A stretch of DNA of 39,137 nt, taken from NCBI GenBank assembly GCA_947504605.1, contig CANNJE010000016.1, forward strand, positions 1-39,137, written 5' to 3'. The position numbers and the translations under genes are program-made. Position 1 is the first letter of the stretch; every line of letters begins with the position of its first letter. The DNA is from Chitinophagaceae bacterium (GTDB taxonomy: Bacteria; Bacteroidota; Bacteroidia; Chitinophagales; Chitinophagaceae). Shown here piece after piece: positions 1-7,458 of this stretch. The notes beneath the pieces were generated by a model that saw nothing but the letters and a program-made list of their open reading frames with translations, was not told the DNA's origin and did no database searches.

Positions 1-104
1 ATTGGTATGGCTAGGAAGTAAAATTTGCAGGCAATAGGGTATTTGATTTGTAGGGAAAAAGCCAACAAGTTTACAAAGCAACGTTTAGAAGTTCTCAAAA
101 AATG

Positions 105-141
105 GGCTAAAACAAAACTGGTCCCCGTTTACACGGAGACC
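105..141 (-). terminator. Rho-independent terminator of the exported propeller-like gene
   Basis: Read on the minus strand, GGTCTCCGT (133-141) pairs with ACGGGGACC (120-128) around a 4-nt loop. All nine pairs form in this RNA, one as a U-G wobble. A U-rich tail (AGTTTTGTTTT) follows at once. It sits about 20 nt past the stop of the minus-strand gene ending at 162. Positions 1-104 hold no coding sequence I can support. Confidence 0.75.
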
Positions 142-161
142 AGCAAAGGGATTTTATAATT

Positions 162-962
162 TTAATTAAAAACAACTTCGAACAGGGTGCCGGCCATAGT
201 AGAGGTATACAGTTTGCCGCCTTCTTCAAATAAGTGCTTGGATTTTTTGAACTGGGTATCATCCAGTTGTTTTTTACTGCCGTCGGAAAGGGTTGTTTCA
301 AAAAGTACACCCGAGTTATCTACGGTATATAATTTATCCTTTACTACTGCAGAAAGGCTACCCCTCCATGATTTTGACCTTGCAATTTTTTTCCATACCC
401 CTGTGCTGGTACTGATTTCATAAAAACTTCCGTCATCGATGAGGCTGTAAAGCAAATTCTCATATTTGATAAGGGTTCCTACATTGTAAAACTCTGCTTC
501 GCCAATTTGTTTTCGGGAAGCTGTATTAAAACCATAATACCGGTAAAACAAACTGTTCTCTATTGCATAAAAGGTATTGCCCACTACCATTACTCTGGCA
601 ATATCATTCCAATAGCCCATATTAGATACAACGGTCGTAGCACCCGAAGCCGGATCTATTTGAGTCATGCTGCCATCGGTATCAATCACATAAAGTTTGC
701 TGTTGAGTGTAAAGAAGAATCTTAAATTATTAAACCGCTGTTTTCCGATCCTGGATTGTTCGCCGGTGCTGAGGTCGGTTTTATTGATGGAGCCTGTTTG
801 ATCAAAGCTGTAAAGTATTCCGGAAGCACGAACAGAAAGCCCTACACTGTTTCCCGTCATCATAAATTCTTTACCAATCTGTTTGAGCGTTGGCTGTTGT
901 GCAGCTATTTGAGTAGTACTTATTGTTGCTGAAATAAGCAAAAGAAAAAACCAATTTTTCAT
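162..962 (-). CDS. Exported protein of propeller-like repeats, function unknown
   Basis: This 266-aa protein has a Sec signal peptide (hydrophobic residues 4-20, cleavage near AAQQ). The rest is built of about five degenerate repeats of roughly 40-45 residues with the pattern LY-hydrophobic-DxxGxxxxxxxxTG, for example around LYSFDQTGS, LYVIDTDGS, LYSLIDDGS and LYTVDNSGV. This spacing is typical of beta-propeller blades, so I infer a small secreted propeller. No catalytic motif is visible. The gene stands alone, with a terminator just after it and 132 nt separating it from the arsenic-type operon. I do not recognise a named family, so the role is open. The start is the only ATG that includes the signal peptide. 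Confidence 0.8.
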   Translation of the reverse strand: MKNWFFLLLISATISTTQIAAQQPTLKQIGKEFMMTGNSVGLSVRASGILYSFDQTGSINKTDLSTGEQSRIGKQRFNNLRFFFTLNSKLYVIDTDGSMTQIDPASGATTVVSNMGYWNDIARVMVVGNTFYAIENSLFYRYYGFNTASRKQIGEAEFYNVGTLIKYENLLYSLIDDGSFYEISTSTGVWKKIARSKSWRGSLSAVVKDKLYTVDNSGVLFETTLSDGSKKQLDDTQFKKSKHLFEEGGKLYTSTMAGTLFEVVFN

Positions 963-1094
963 ACCATTTAATTTTAAGTCTGTAAATTTTTATAACACGG
1001 TTAAGAACCTTTTGGTGCTGCCGTTCTTTAAAGGAACGAAATTTTATGCTGACTGCAAGGGTTTATTAATATTGATTAAACCTGCAGGATGAAA

Positions 1095-1802
1095 CTATAC
1101 TATTTTAAGAAAAATATTTATATAATATAAACCAGTAAGGATAAAAACAAAACCGGCAACGATCCGCATTATTTTTTCGAACTTTTGAATGGCCCTGAAA
1201 TAAGTACCCAGTTTTTGCATACCATAAACAATTATAAAAGAAAAAAGAATGACCGGCAAACCGGTGCCTATAGAAAATACGACTGGTAGTGCAAGGCCTT
1301 GTGATGCAACCAAGGTCATAGGAATAAGCATGGCAAAAAACAAAGCACCACTATATGGGCAAAAGGCCATTGCAAAAACAAAGCCCAGCATAAACGATCC
1401 AAGCAATCCTCGGTCTTTAAATTTATTGGATAACCGCTCGGTTAGATTTCCGCTGAATAAAAAATTAAGTTTAATTACATCGAGCAGAATAAGTCCAATG
1501 AGAATCATCAGCGGGCCAATGAATTTTTCGCCATTACCCTGAAAGAGTTTTGCAACCTGAAATTTACTTGCTCCAAAATAGATAATTGCAGCAAGTATAG
1601 TATAAGAAAACATTCGCCCTGCAGTATAAATCAGGCCGCTTAATAAAACCTTTCGTTTGCTGGTAATGGTTTTGGCAATATATGCCGTGGCTGTAATGTT
1701 GGTTGCCAATGGGCATGGGCTAATAGCCGTTAACAACCCTAATGCAAAAGCTGCCAGCAAGGGCAGTTCCCTGTTTTGTGCAAGATTCGTTAACCAGTCC
1801 AT
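1095..1802 (-). CDS. ArsG-like (CcdA/DsbD-type) membrane permease
   Basis: A 235-aa integral membrane protein with about six hydrophobic segments. Two cysteine motifs are set inside membrane segments: SPCP (Cys30) in the first and FCPYSG (Cys148) in the fourth. This pairing is the hallmark of the CcdA/DsbD fold. The same arrangement occurs in the family annotated as ArsG, described as an efflux permease for trivalent aromatic arsenicals. The gene upstream ends one base before this start and encodes an ArsF-like thiol protein, which favours ArsG over cytochrome-c biogenesis CcdA; no cytochrome assembly genes are nearby. It is the last gene of the six-gene operon starting at 4232. The substrate is inferred from context only. 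Confidence 0.72.
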   Translation of the reverse strand: MDWLTNLAQNRELPLLAAFALGLLTAISPCPLATNITATAYIAKTITSKRKVLLSGLIYTAGRMFSYTILAAIIYFGASKFQVAKLFQGNGEKFIGPLMILIGLILLDVIKLNFLFSGNLTERLSNKFKDRGLLGSFMLGFVFAMAFCPYSGALFFAMLIPMTLVASQGLALPVVFSIGTGLPVILFSFIIVYGMQKLGTYFRAIQKFEKIMRIVAGFVFILTGLYYINIFLKIV

Positions 1803-1803
1803 A

Positions 1804-2211
1804 TTAATCCTTTAAAAAATCGGTTATGAACTTTTTTAATTCCGCATCAAAAGCTGTTTCGTTCCCTGCTTTCATAAAAGCAAATTCGGTAAGATTTTTT
1901 TTCTTCCCTGTTTTGGCATTGTATAAAAACAATGCAGTGCCAGTTGCTTCAAACTGTTCCGCTATTTTGGCATTTTTTTTATCATCGGCATTTATTAAAC
2001 GAAAAGGAATAGCCGGGTAGGTTTTGGCCAAAGTGGCTCTTGTAAGTTTTTCGATTTTTACACAGGTAACACAGCGGTGCTCTGAGTGAAACTGAATGAC
2101 TTCAAATCCGGTAGTTTGAACCGTAGCAGGATTTTGTGCAAGACTGCCGCTGTTAAATAACAAAACCGTAAACAAAGTAACAATGGAGATAATAATCTTT
2201 TTCATAAACAT
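1804..2211 (-). CDS. ArsF-like exported thioredoxin-fold protein
   Basis: A 135-aa protein with an N-terminal signal peptide (residues 4-25, ending SLAQ) followed by a small thioredoxin-like domain. It has the motif FHSEHRCVTC with Cys47 and Cys50 as a CxxC pair. The FHxxHRCVTC signature and the length match the family annotated as the ArsF subunit of a nitrophenyl (nitroarsenical) reductase. Known family context is an arsEFG cluster in which E and F are thought to reduce the nitro group and G exports the product; here the ArsG-like permease follows one base later. The export signal suggests a periplasmic or membrane-attached position. The start could be Met1 or Met3; the difference is trivial. 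Confidence 0.72.
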   Translation of the reverse strand: MFMKKIIISIVTLFTVLLFNSGSLAQNPATVQTTGFEVIQFHSEHRCVTCVKIEKLTRATLAKTYPAIPFRLINADDKKNAKIAEQFEATGTALFLYNAKTGKKKNLTEFAFMKAGNETAFDAELKKFITDFLKD

Positions 2212-2215
2212 TGAT

Positions 2216-3193
2216 TTATAAAATGAGGTTAAACAAATAACCTGAAATGATGATACAGAGGGTAACTACTGCAAAAAAGATGAGCAGCATTTTGGTAGTC
2301 ATTACTTTCTTTAACAACAGCCCTTCGGGTATAGAGAGGCCCACTACTGCCATGGAAAAAGCAATAACCGTTCCTAGCGGAATTCCCTTTTCAACCAATA
2401 CCTGCATGATGGGTAAAATACCTGCAGTATTGCTGTACATGGGTATCCCCAATATTACTGCTATGGGTACTGCAAAGGGATTGCTTTTACTGATATAGGC
2501 TTCAAAAAAACCAGTGGGAATATAACCATGCATGATGCCACCAATAGCAATACCCAGTAAAATATACAAGGCTACTCCTTTTACGATTTCCAGTGCTTCT
2601 TTTAGAATACCCGGAACACGCTTGTAAAAGCTTAAGGAAACTTCTGCTTCTCCTTCATAGATAACCTGTTTGTTGATTAACAATTGTTTTACCCAATCGG
2701 TGAGCAATGACTCTAATTTCATTCTGCCCAGAATATACCCTGCAATCATGGATAAGATAATACCACTGGTTACATAAATAATGGTGGTCTTAAAACCGAA
2801 CATCCCAAAAAAGATGGCAACCGTTACCGCATCTACCAATGGTGATGAAATTAAAAATGCCAGCGTTACGCCCAAAGGAATACCTCCTTTTACAAAACCG
2901 ATAAACAAAGGCACAGAAGAACAGGAACAAAAAGGGGTAATCGTTCCAAAAAAAGATGCTACAAAATAATCGAGCCCATACCATTTTCTTTTGGTTAAAA
3001 AACTCCTTACTTTTTCTATTGGAAAGTAGGCATTGATGGTGCCCATTAGAAGGGTAACCACAAAAAGCAGGATAAATATTTTGACGGTATCGAACACAAA
3101 AAAGTTAAGCGCATCTCCCAACTTACTGTGAGTTGCAATACCAATCACATCGTATATAAGCCAGTCGGCAAATGACTGTAGCCAGTCAAACAT
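2216..3193 (-). CDS. ArsP/YraQ-type permease
   Basis: A 325-aa protein with about eight membrane segments, belonging to the permease family that includes ArsP and YraQ. The conserved signature TPFCSCSSVPLFIGF is present with Cys89 and Cys91, followed by the second family motif (LISSPLVDAV) and a C-terminal half containing MYSNTAG and a LSIPEG motif. ArsP exports trivalent organoarsenicals, and other members handle different metals, so the substrate cannot be read from the sequence alone. Its position between an ArsR-controlled mini-thioredoxin/rhodanese pair and the ArsF/ArsG-like pair makes thiol-reactive metalloid export the most likely role. It starts 14 nt after the rhodanese stop. Confidence 0.8.
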   Translation of the reverse strand: MFDWLQSFADWLIYDVIGIATHSKLGDALNFFVFDTVKIFILLFVVTLLMGTINAYFPIEKVRSFLTKRKWYGLDYFVASFFGTITPFCSCSSVPLFIGFVKGGIPLGVTLAFLISSPLVDAVTVAIFFGMFGFKTTIIYVTSGIILSMIAGYILGRMKLESLLTDWVKQLLINKQVIYEGEAEVSLSFYKRVPGILKEALEIVKGVALYILLGIAIGGIMHGYIPTGFFEAYISKSNPFAVPIAVILGIPMYSNTAGILPIMQVLVEKGIPLGTVIAFSMAVVGLSIPEGLLLKKVMTTKMLLIFFAVVTLCIIISGYLFNLIL

Positions 3194-3207
3194 AATAAAT
3201 TATTTAA

Positions 3208-3660
3208 TTAATGATTTCCGCAGCAGGAATTCTTTTGATGGTCATGCCCATGCTCATGATCGTGCTTTTTGTGCCCACCACCACAGCAACCTGTATGTGT
3301 TGCAGCCTCTATAGAAGACGCATCACCAATAAAAGGAAACCCCTTTTGTACCCAGCGTATCATTCCGTGTTTCATGTTTACTACTTTTTGTGCATCGTAT
3401 CCTTTATGAATCAGAAAGGCGGTAGCACGCAAACTTCTTGATCCATCCTGACAAACGATGACCAGTTCTTTATCCATGGGCAATTCTGAAAAACGTTCTT
3501 CAAACTGCGACAATGGAATATGTACCAGTGAAGGAACATTAAAAGCTAATTCGTCGAACTCCTCTATTTCTCTCACATCTACCAGTGTTGCGCCTCTTTT
3601 TACCCAAATCTGTGTGCTGGTAGGGCATATTTCACTTACAAAGATTTCTTTGGTCTCCAT
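3208..3660 (-). CDS. Rhodanese-domain protein with a His/Cys-rich tail
   Basis: A 150-aa cytoplasmic protein with no signal peptide. Residues 10-115 form a single rhodanese domain: LVDVREIEEF, then the active-site loop CQDGSRS with catalytic Cys70 (CxxGxR type), and a terminal GGMxxW-like GMIRW motif. After residue 120 comes a tail of about 28 residues containing seven His and four Cys, arranged as CC, HxxHxHxHxHxH and CC. Such tails bind soft metals, so I infer delivery or buffering of a metal or metalloid. Rhodaneses transfer sulfane sulfur to thiols and are frequent in ArsR-controlled operons. The gene lies between the mini-thioredoxin and the permease with gaps of 9 and 14 nt. Confidence 0.85.
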   Translation of the reverse strand: METKEIFVSEICPTSTQIWVKRGATLVDVREIEEFDELAFNVPSLVHIPLSQFEERFSELPMDKELVIVCQDGSRSLRATAFLIHKGYDAQKVVNMKHGMIRWVQKGFPFIGDASSIEAATHTGCCGGGHKKHDHEHGHDHQKNSCCGNH

Positions 3661-3669
3661 GATGATTGT

Positions 3670-3903
3670 TTATGGTTTTATCAATTGTTTTATTTCATTT
3701 ATATCTGGCACCCTACCCTTTATTTTGGCTACCTCATCTATCATCAATACAGGCGTGCTAAGCACATTGTATTTAAGCATTTCTTCAATGTCTTCTATCT
3801 TTTCTACTTCTGCTTCTATGCCGGTTTGTTTGAGTGCTTCCAACACATTGTTGTAAGTGGTTTTACACTTGGGGCAACCGGGACCTAAAACTTTTATCTT
3901 CAT
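3670..3903 (-). CDS. Mini-thioredoxin (redox-active disulfide protein 2 type), CPKC
   Basis: A 77-aa single-domain protein of thioredoxin fold with the redox motif GCPKC (Cys10, Cys13) at the end of the first strand and the cis-proline motif STPVLMID near residue 50. This is the small family called redox-active disulfide protein 2, commonly coded next to permeases of the ArsP/YraQ type. It probably passes electrons or the bound metalloid to the permease or the rhodanese. In the arsEFG arrangement a similar small thiol protein may act as the E component, though I cannot assign that with certainty. It sits 11 nt after arsR. Confidence 0.85.
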   Translation of the reverse strand: MKIKVLGPGCPKCKTTYNNVLEALKQTGIEAEVEKIEDIEEMLKYNVLSTPVLMIDEVAKIKGRVPDINEIKQLIKP

Positions 3904-3914
3904 AATGGTATATT

Positions 3915-4232
3915 TTAACTGCTGTAATCAAAAAAAGAAACAAATACTTGTTTTGCTTCTGTCCATGCTTTTTTATTAATACAGTACTTCACCCTTGGTG
4001 GCATCAGATCGCCCTGAATCAGTCCTGCATCTTTTAATTCTTTGAGGTGTTGTGAAATGGTTGATTGTGCAAGAGGGATTTCTACAGTCAGCTCTCCCGT
4101 AAAACAACAAGCCTGGCTTTCTAAAAATTGCAGGATTCGTATACGTACCGGATGAGCTAAAGCCTTGGCATATTTTGCCAGCGTTTCTTCTTTGTTGCTG
4201 TAATAAATCCCCGTACCTGTTCTCTTTACCAT
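3915..4232 (-). CDS. ArsR/SmtB-family metalloid-responsive repressor
   Basis: A 105-aa winged-helix regulator with the family core: AKALAHPVRIRILQFL, then the recognition helix AQSTISQHLKELKDAGLI, then the wing. A vicinal Cys pair (QACCFTG, Cys42-Cys43) lies at the start of the helix where classical ArsR proteins carry their arsenic-binding CxC; Cys84 in the wing could be a third ligand. It is the first gene of the six-gene operon and therefore probably self-regulating. An operator-like inverted repeat and a -7 box lie just upstream. Binding of As(III)-type ligands is inferred from the cysteines and the neighbours. Confidence 0.88.
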   Translation of the reverse strand: MVKRTGTGIYYSNKEETLAKYAKALAHPVRIRILQFLESQACCFTGELTVEIPLAQSTISQHLKELKDAGLIQGDLMPPRVKYCINKKAWTEAKQVFVSFFDYSS

Positions 4233-4248
4233 GATTGTTTATTCATCG

Positions 4249-4256
4249 CAAACCTA
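4249..4256 (-). promoter_or_regulatory. -7 promoter box of the arsR operon
   Basis: On the minus strand the sequence is TAGGTTTG, an exact match to the Bacteroidota -7 consensus TAnnTTTG, 16 nt upstream of the arsR ATG. No clear -33 TTTG is present at 19-21 nt upstream; that position is occupied by the inverted repeat at 4277-4294. Confidence 0.55.
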
Positions 4257-4276
4257 CGATTGAGGACCCGGGCATT

Positions 4277-4294
4277 AAGTGACTAATGTTACTT
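4277..4294. promoter_or_regulatory. Operator-like inverted repeat upstream of arsR
   Basis: The 18-bp sequence AAGTGAC-TAAT-GTTACTT is an inverted repeat with 7-bp arms, six of seven positions symmetric. A second overlapping symmetry CATTA-N6-TAATG runs 4273-4288. It lies 20-38 nt upstream of the -7 box, over the -33 region, where an ArsR dimer would block RNA polymerase. The size and AT-rich centre fit ArsR/SmtB operators. Binding is inferred. Confidence 0.5.
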
Positions 4295-4484
4295 ATAAAG
4301 ATGACAGGTATCAGGTAGCAATGCTAAAAACAGGTTGAAAAAGAAATGGAATATTCTACCTAACAAATAAGACGGGCGTGTTGGTAATTAACCATTTGGG
4401 TTAGTATTTCAAGGATTTTATTATTAAACACTCCTTTTTAGAAATATTTTTTAAAATAGCTGTTTGCATTTAAACCATTGTTAC

Positions 4485-4492
4485 TAATTTTG
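4485..4492 (+). promoter_or_regulatory. -7 promoter box touching the start of the small gene at 4497
   Basis: TAATTTTG matches TAnnTTTG exactly, and TTTG at 4463-4466 lies 18 nt upstream as a -33 element. The box ends only 4 nt before the ATG at 4497, so transcription would begin at or next to the start codon. The codon at 4491-4493 is an in-frame stop, so the gene cannot start further upstream. Confidence 0.5.
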
Positions 4493-4496
4493 AAGT

Positions 4497-4757
4497 ATGT
4501 CAGAATGTAATTTTACCATCCCATTTAGCGGAGAAGCAACCATAGTACTTGATAAAGCAAAAAGAGCTGTAGAAAAACAGAGCGGAAGCTTTACCGGAGA
4601 TACCAACCAAGGAAATTTTAATGTAAGTTTTTTTGGTCAGGAGATTGTTGGGGCTTATACCGTAACCGGCAACGACCTTAATATTGTAATTGAAAGCAAA
4701 CCATTTATGGTTCCCTGCAATGCGATAGAAAGTTTCTTAAAAAGCCAGATCGTATAG
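4497..4757 (+). CDS. Small conserved-looking cytoplasmic protein, function unknown
   Basis: An 86-aa protein with no signal peptide or membrane segment. It predicts as an alpha/beta domain: a first strand (NFTIPF), a helix (ATIVLDKAKRAVEK), three or four strands around FFGQEIVGAYTVTGNDLNIVIESKP, and a closing helix (CNAIESFLKSQI). The layout resembles small proteins annotated as polyhydroxyalkanoic-acid-system type, but the match is by general pattern only and I do not assign it. It is transcribed away from the arsR operon and is followed by a strong terminator. The -7 box directly before its ATG suggests a leaderless or nearly leaderless mRNA. Confidence 0.75.
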   Translation: MSECNFTIPFSGEATIVLDKAKRAVEKQSGSFTGDTNQGNFNVSFFGQEIVGAYTVTGNDLNIVIESKPFMVPCNAIESFLKSQIV

Positions 4758-4858
4758 GCATTTTTTTACAGCTATTGCAGTTCATTAGCAAATGGATTTT
4801 TAACCTGTATAAAAAAGCGGCTTATTCATTTAGCACTATTATAATCAAATAATTTTTC

Positions 4859-4891
4859 AATGCCATCCTTTAAGCAGATGGCATTTTGTTT
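4859..4891 (+). terminator. Rho-independent terminator
   Basis: A perfect 9-bp stem AATGCCATC (4859-4867) pairs with GATGGCATT (4877-4885) around a 9-nt loop, followed by TTGTTT. It closes the single-gene transcript of 4497-4757 about 100 nt after the stop. The rest of the 261-nt gap up to 5018 shows no other convincing signal. Confidence 0.8.
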
Positions 4892-5018
4892 AACCATAAC
4901 TACTTTCATCATCGGTTTTTCGCCTTTCATCTACATTTATGAATTTTATTAAGGAAAGCTTCATCAAATTGCAGTCATACTAAAATGATGCGGAAACTTT
5001 TGTTTCTGCTTTTGAGCC

Positions 5019-7445
5019 ATGAAATTTTTTATTGTATCCGCTTTTGTTATATTTTCTTCTTTTTCTATACAGGCACAGGATAGTGCTCGAAAAGTTAGCG
5101 CTGTGCGTACCATCCTGCCCATAAAAATTGATGGAAGTTTGAATGAGGAAGTTTGGAAAACGGCTACAAGTTTTAAAGACTTAACTGAGTTCAGACCCAC
5201 ATTTGGAAAAAAAGAAGCCGAAAATACCCAGACAGAAATATGGTTATTGTATGATAACAACGCAGTGTATGTTGCCGGCTATTGCCATGAAAACAGCAGG
5301 GATTCTATTTCTACAGAATTGGGAGGAAGGGATAATCCTGGAATCAATGACTTTGCAGGAATTCTGTTTGATACTTATCTTGATAAAATAAACGGCGTGG
5401 GTTTTTATGTAACTGCATTGGGTGAACAATTTGACAGCAAATACTCCCTTGGTTACGAAGATGGAAGCTGGAGTGCAGTGTACCAAACAGCTACCAAGAT
5501 CACTGATAAAGGCTGGACATTTGAAATGCGTATTCCTTATGCTGCTTTGCGTTTTAGTAAAAACAATGTTCAAAACTGGGGTATAAATGTAACTAGGAAA
5601 AGGACTAAAACGGGACAACAATTTAGCTGGAATCCGATCGACCCAAATAAGTTTGGTACCATGAACCAGGCAGGCGTACTGGAAGGAATTGAAGATATAA
5701 AATCGCCAATAAGGCTTTCCTTTTCGCCCTATTTTTCTACTTATGTTAATCATGTTCCCAATGCGCTTTCAAGTAAAAATATCAGTACAGCAGTAAATGG
5801 TGGCATGGATGTAAAATATGGTGTGAGCAAAGGATTTACTTTAGACATGACTTTGATTCCGGATTTTGGTCAGGTACAAAGCGATAATCAGGTACTGAAT
5901 CTTAGTCCCTTTGAAGTGAAGTTCAATGAGAACCGCTCTTTTTTTACGGAAGGAACAGAGTTGTTTAACAAGGGCAATTTATTTTATAGCCGCCGTGTGG
6001 GTGGTAGTCCTATTAATCTTTCGAAACCTTATCATCTTACAGACAGCACAGAAACGATTCTTAACAATCCTTCTGAAACAAAACTGGTAAATGCCACCAA
6101 ACTTAGCGGGCGCACAGCCAAGGGCTTGGGAATTGGATTTTTTAATGCGGTTACCAAACCACAATATGCCCGTATCAGAAAAAACAATACAGGAGCAGAA
6201 TATGAAATAGAAACCAGTCCCTGGACGAACTATAACATTCTTGTACTGGACCAAACCATGAAAAACAACAGCAGCGTAACATTCATCAATACCAATGTAA
6301 TGCGCAGCGGTAGCGAATACGATGCCAATGTAAGTGCCGTGAATTTTGATTTGTATGACAAAAAAGTAGACTGGAATGTATGGGGCAAATTAGCCAATAG
6401 CAACCTGATGGGTTATGATCAAGGCAAAGATGTAAGCGGATTATTGTATGAAATAAATTTGGGCAAATTTAGGGGGCCCTTTAATTTTGAAATACATCAT
6501 AATTCTGCAGATAAAAATTATCAGCAGAACGATATGGGCTATTTTACCAATAATAACTATTTTGATTATGGTTTTAACAGCTGGTACAAGATTAACAAAC
6601 CAAAACATTTTTACAACAATATTTTCTTCTCTGTGGGCGGCACCTATTCACAGTCTTACAGTCCACGCCGCTACCAGTATCTTGAATTATTTATTAAAGC
6701 CCATAGCCAGTTAAAAAATTTATGGAGCATAGCTGTAGGTGCAGGTCATAATGCAAGGGCGCAGGATTTTTACGAGCCCAGGATACCCGGAAAAATGTTT
6801 AAAAGACCGGGAAATGCAAGAGCCGGCTTTACTGTCAATACCAATTTTGCAAAAAAATATGCAGCAACTATTGATTTTAATTATATGAAGACGGATCAGT
6901 TTAATGGTAAAAACTCAGACTTAATGCTTTCCAATCAATATCGCTTTAATGACAAGCTTACCATTTCCCTTAGCAGTCTTAACTCAGGGGCTAATAACAA
7001 TGTAGGTTTTGCTTTTATTAAAAACGACAGCATTTATTTCGGATTAAGAAAAATAACGACGGTAGAAAACATTGCGAGTGTGAAGTATAACTTCAACATA
7101 AAGATGGGTATCACGTTACGTGCAAGACATTACTGGAGTAAGGTTGATTATAAAAGTTTTTTTGTGCTGAAGGATGACGGAAATTTATTACCTGTTGCCA
7201 ACGTAACCAATAAGCGTGATAATAATGCGAACTTCTTTAATGTAGATATGGTATATACCTGGCAGTTTGCTCTTGGCAGTTTTATCAATATTGGCTGGAA
7301 AGATGCAGGTACTTTATTTAACCAGGAAGTAGGAAACAGGTATTATAAAAATCTGGGCCATACATTAAGGGCGCCACAGGAGAATAATTTTTCACTGAAG
7401 GTTATTTATTTTTTGGATTACCTGTCGTTAAAGAAAAAGAGTTGA
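5019..7445 (+). CDS. DUF5916 outer-membrane protein with an N-terminal CBM9-like domain
   Basis: An 808-aa protein with a Sec signal peptide (MKFFIVSAFVIFSSFSIQAQ). Residues 30-225 form a carbohydrate-binding-family-9-like beta-sandwich (IKIDGSLNEEVW at its start, a sequence characteristic of this domain). Residues 230-808 match DUF5916, including the strongly conserved stretch around FNENRSFFTEGTELF and many alternating beta-strands of an outer-membrane barrel. Family length is usually 700-870 aa, so this is complete. The role of DUF5916 is not established; outer-membrane localisation is inferred. It is a single gene, converging on the oxidoreductase gene with only 13 nt between stops and no hairpin visible there. 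Confidence 0.88.
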   Translation: MKFFIVSAFVIFSSFSIQAQDSARKVSAVRTILPIKIDGSLNEEVWKTATSFKDLTEFRPTFGKKEAENTQTEIWLLYDNNAVYVAGYCHENSRDSISTELGGRDNPGINDFAGILFDTYLDKINGVGFYVTALGEQFDSKYSLGYEDGSWSAVYQTATKITDKGWTFEMRIPYAALRFSKNNVQNWGINVTRKRTKTGQQFSWNPIDPNKFGTMNQAGVLEGIEDIKSPIRLSFSPYFSTYVNHVPNALSSKNISTAVNGGMDVKYGVSKGFTLDMTLIPDFGQVQSDNQVLNLSPFEVKFNENRSFFTEGTELFNKGNLFYSRRVGGSPINLSKPYHLTDSTETILNNPSETKLVNATKLSGRTAKGLGIGFFNAVTKPQYARIRKNNTGAEYEIETSPWTNYNILVLDQTMKNNSSVTFINTNVMRSGSEYDANVSAVNFDLYDKKVDWNVWGKLANSNLMGYDQGKDVSGLLYEINLGKFRGPFNFEIHHNSADKNYQQNDMGYFTNNNYFDYGFNSWYKINKPKHFYNNIFFSVGGTYSQSYSPRRYQYLELFIKAHSQLKNLWSIAVGAGHNARAQDFYEPRIPGKMFKRPGNARAGFTVNTNFAKKYAATIDFNYMKTDQFNGKNSDLMLSNQYRFNDKLTISLSSLNSGANNNVGFAFIKNDSIYFGLRKITTVENIASVKYNFNIKMGITLRARHYWSKVDYKSFFVLKDDGNLLPVANVTNKRDNNANFFNVDMVYTWQFALGSFINIGWKDAGTLFNQEVGNRYYKNLGHTLRAPQENNFSLKVIYFLDYLSLKKKS

Positions 7446-7458
7446 TACATTAAAACAA

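Noticed and set aside
1021-1038. Short hairpin CGTTC...GAACG as a terminator of the ArsG-like gene
   Set aside because: On the minus strand no U-run follows it, and only five strong pairs form; too weak to call.
5244-5753. Minus-strand open frame of 169 codons opposite the DUF5916 gene
   Set aside because: It lies wholly inside a well-supported gene, has no recognisable domain, and its composition follows the opposite strand's codons.
7446-7458. Possible terminator between the convergent DUF5916 and oxidoreductase genes
   Set aside because: Only 13 nt separate the stops and no stem-loop with a T-run is visible within or beside them.
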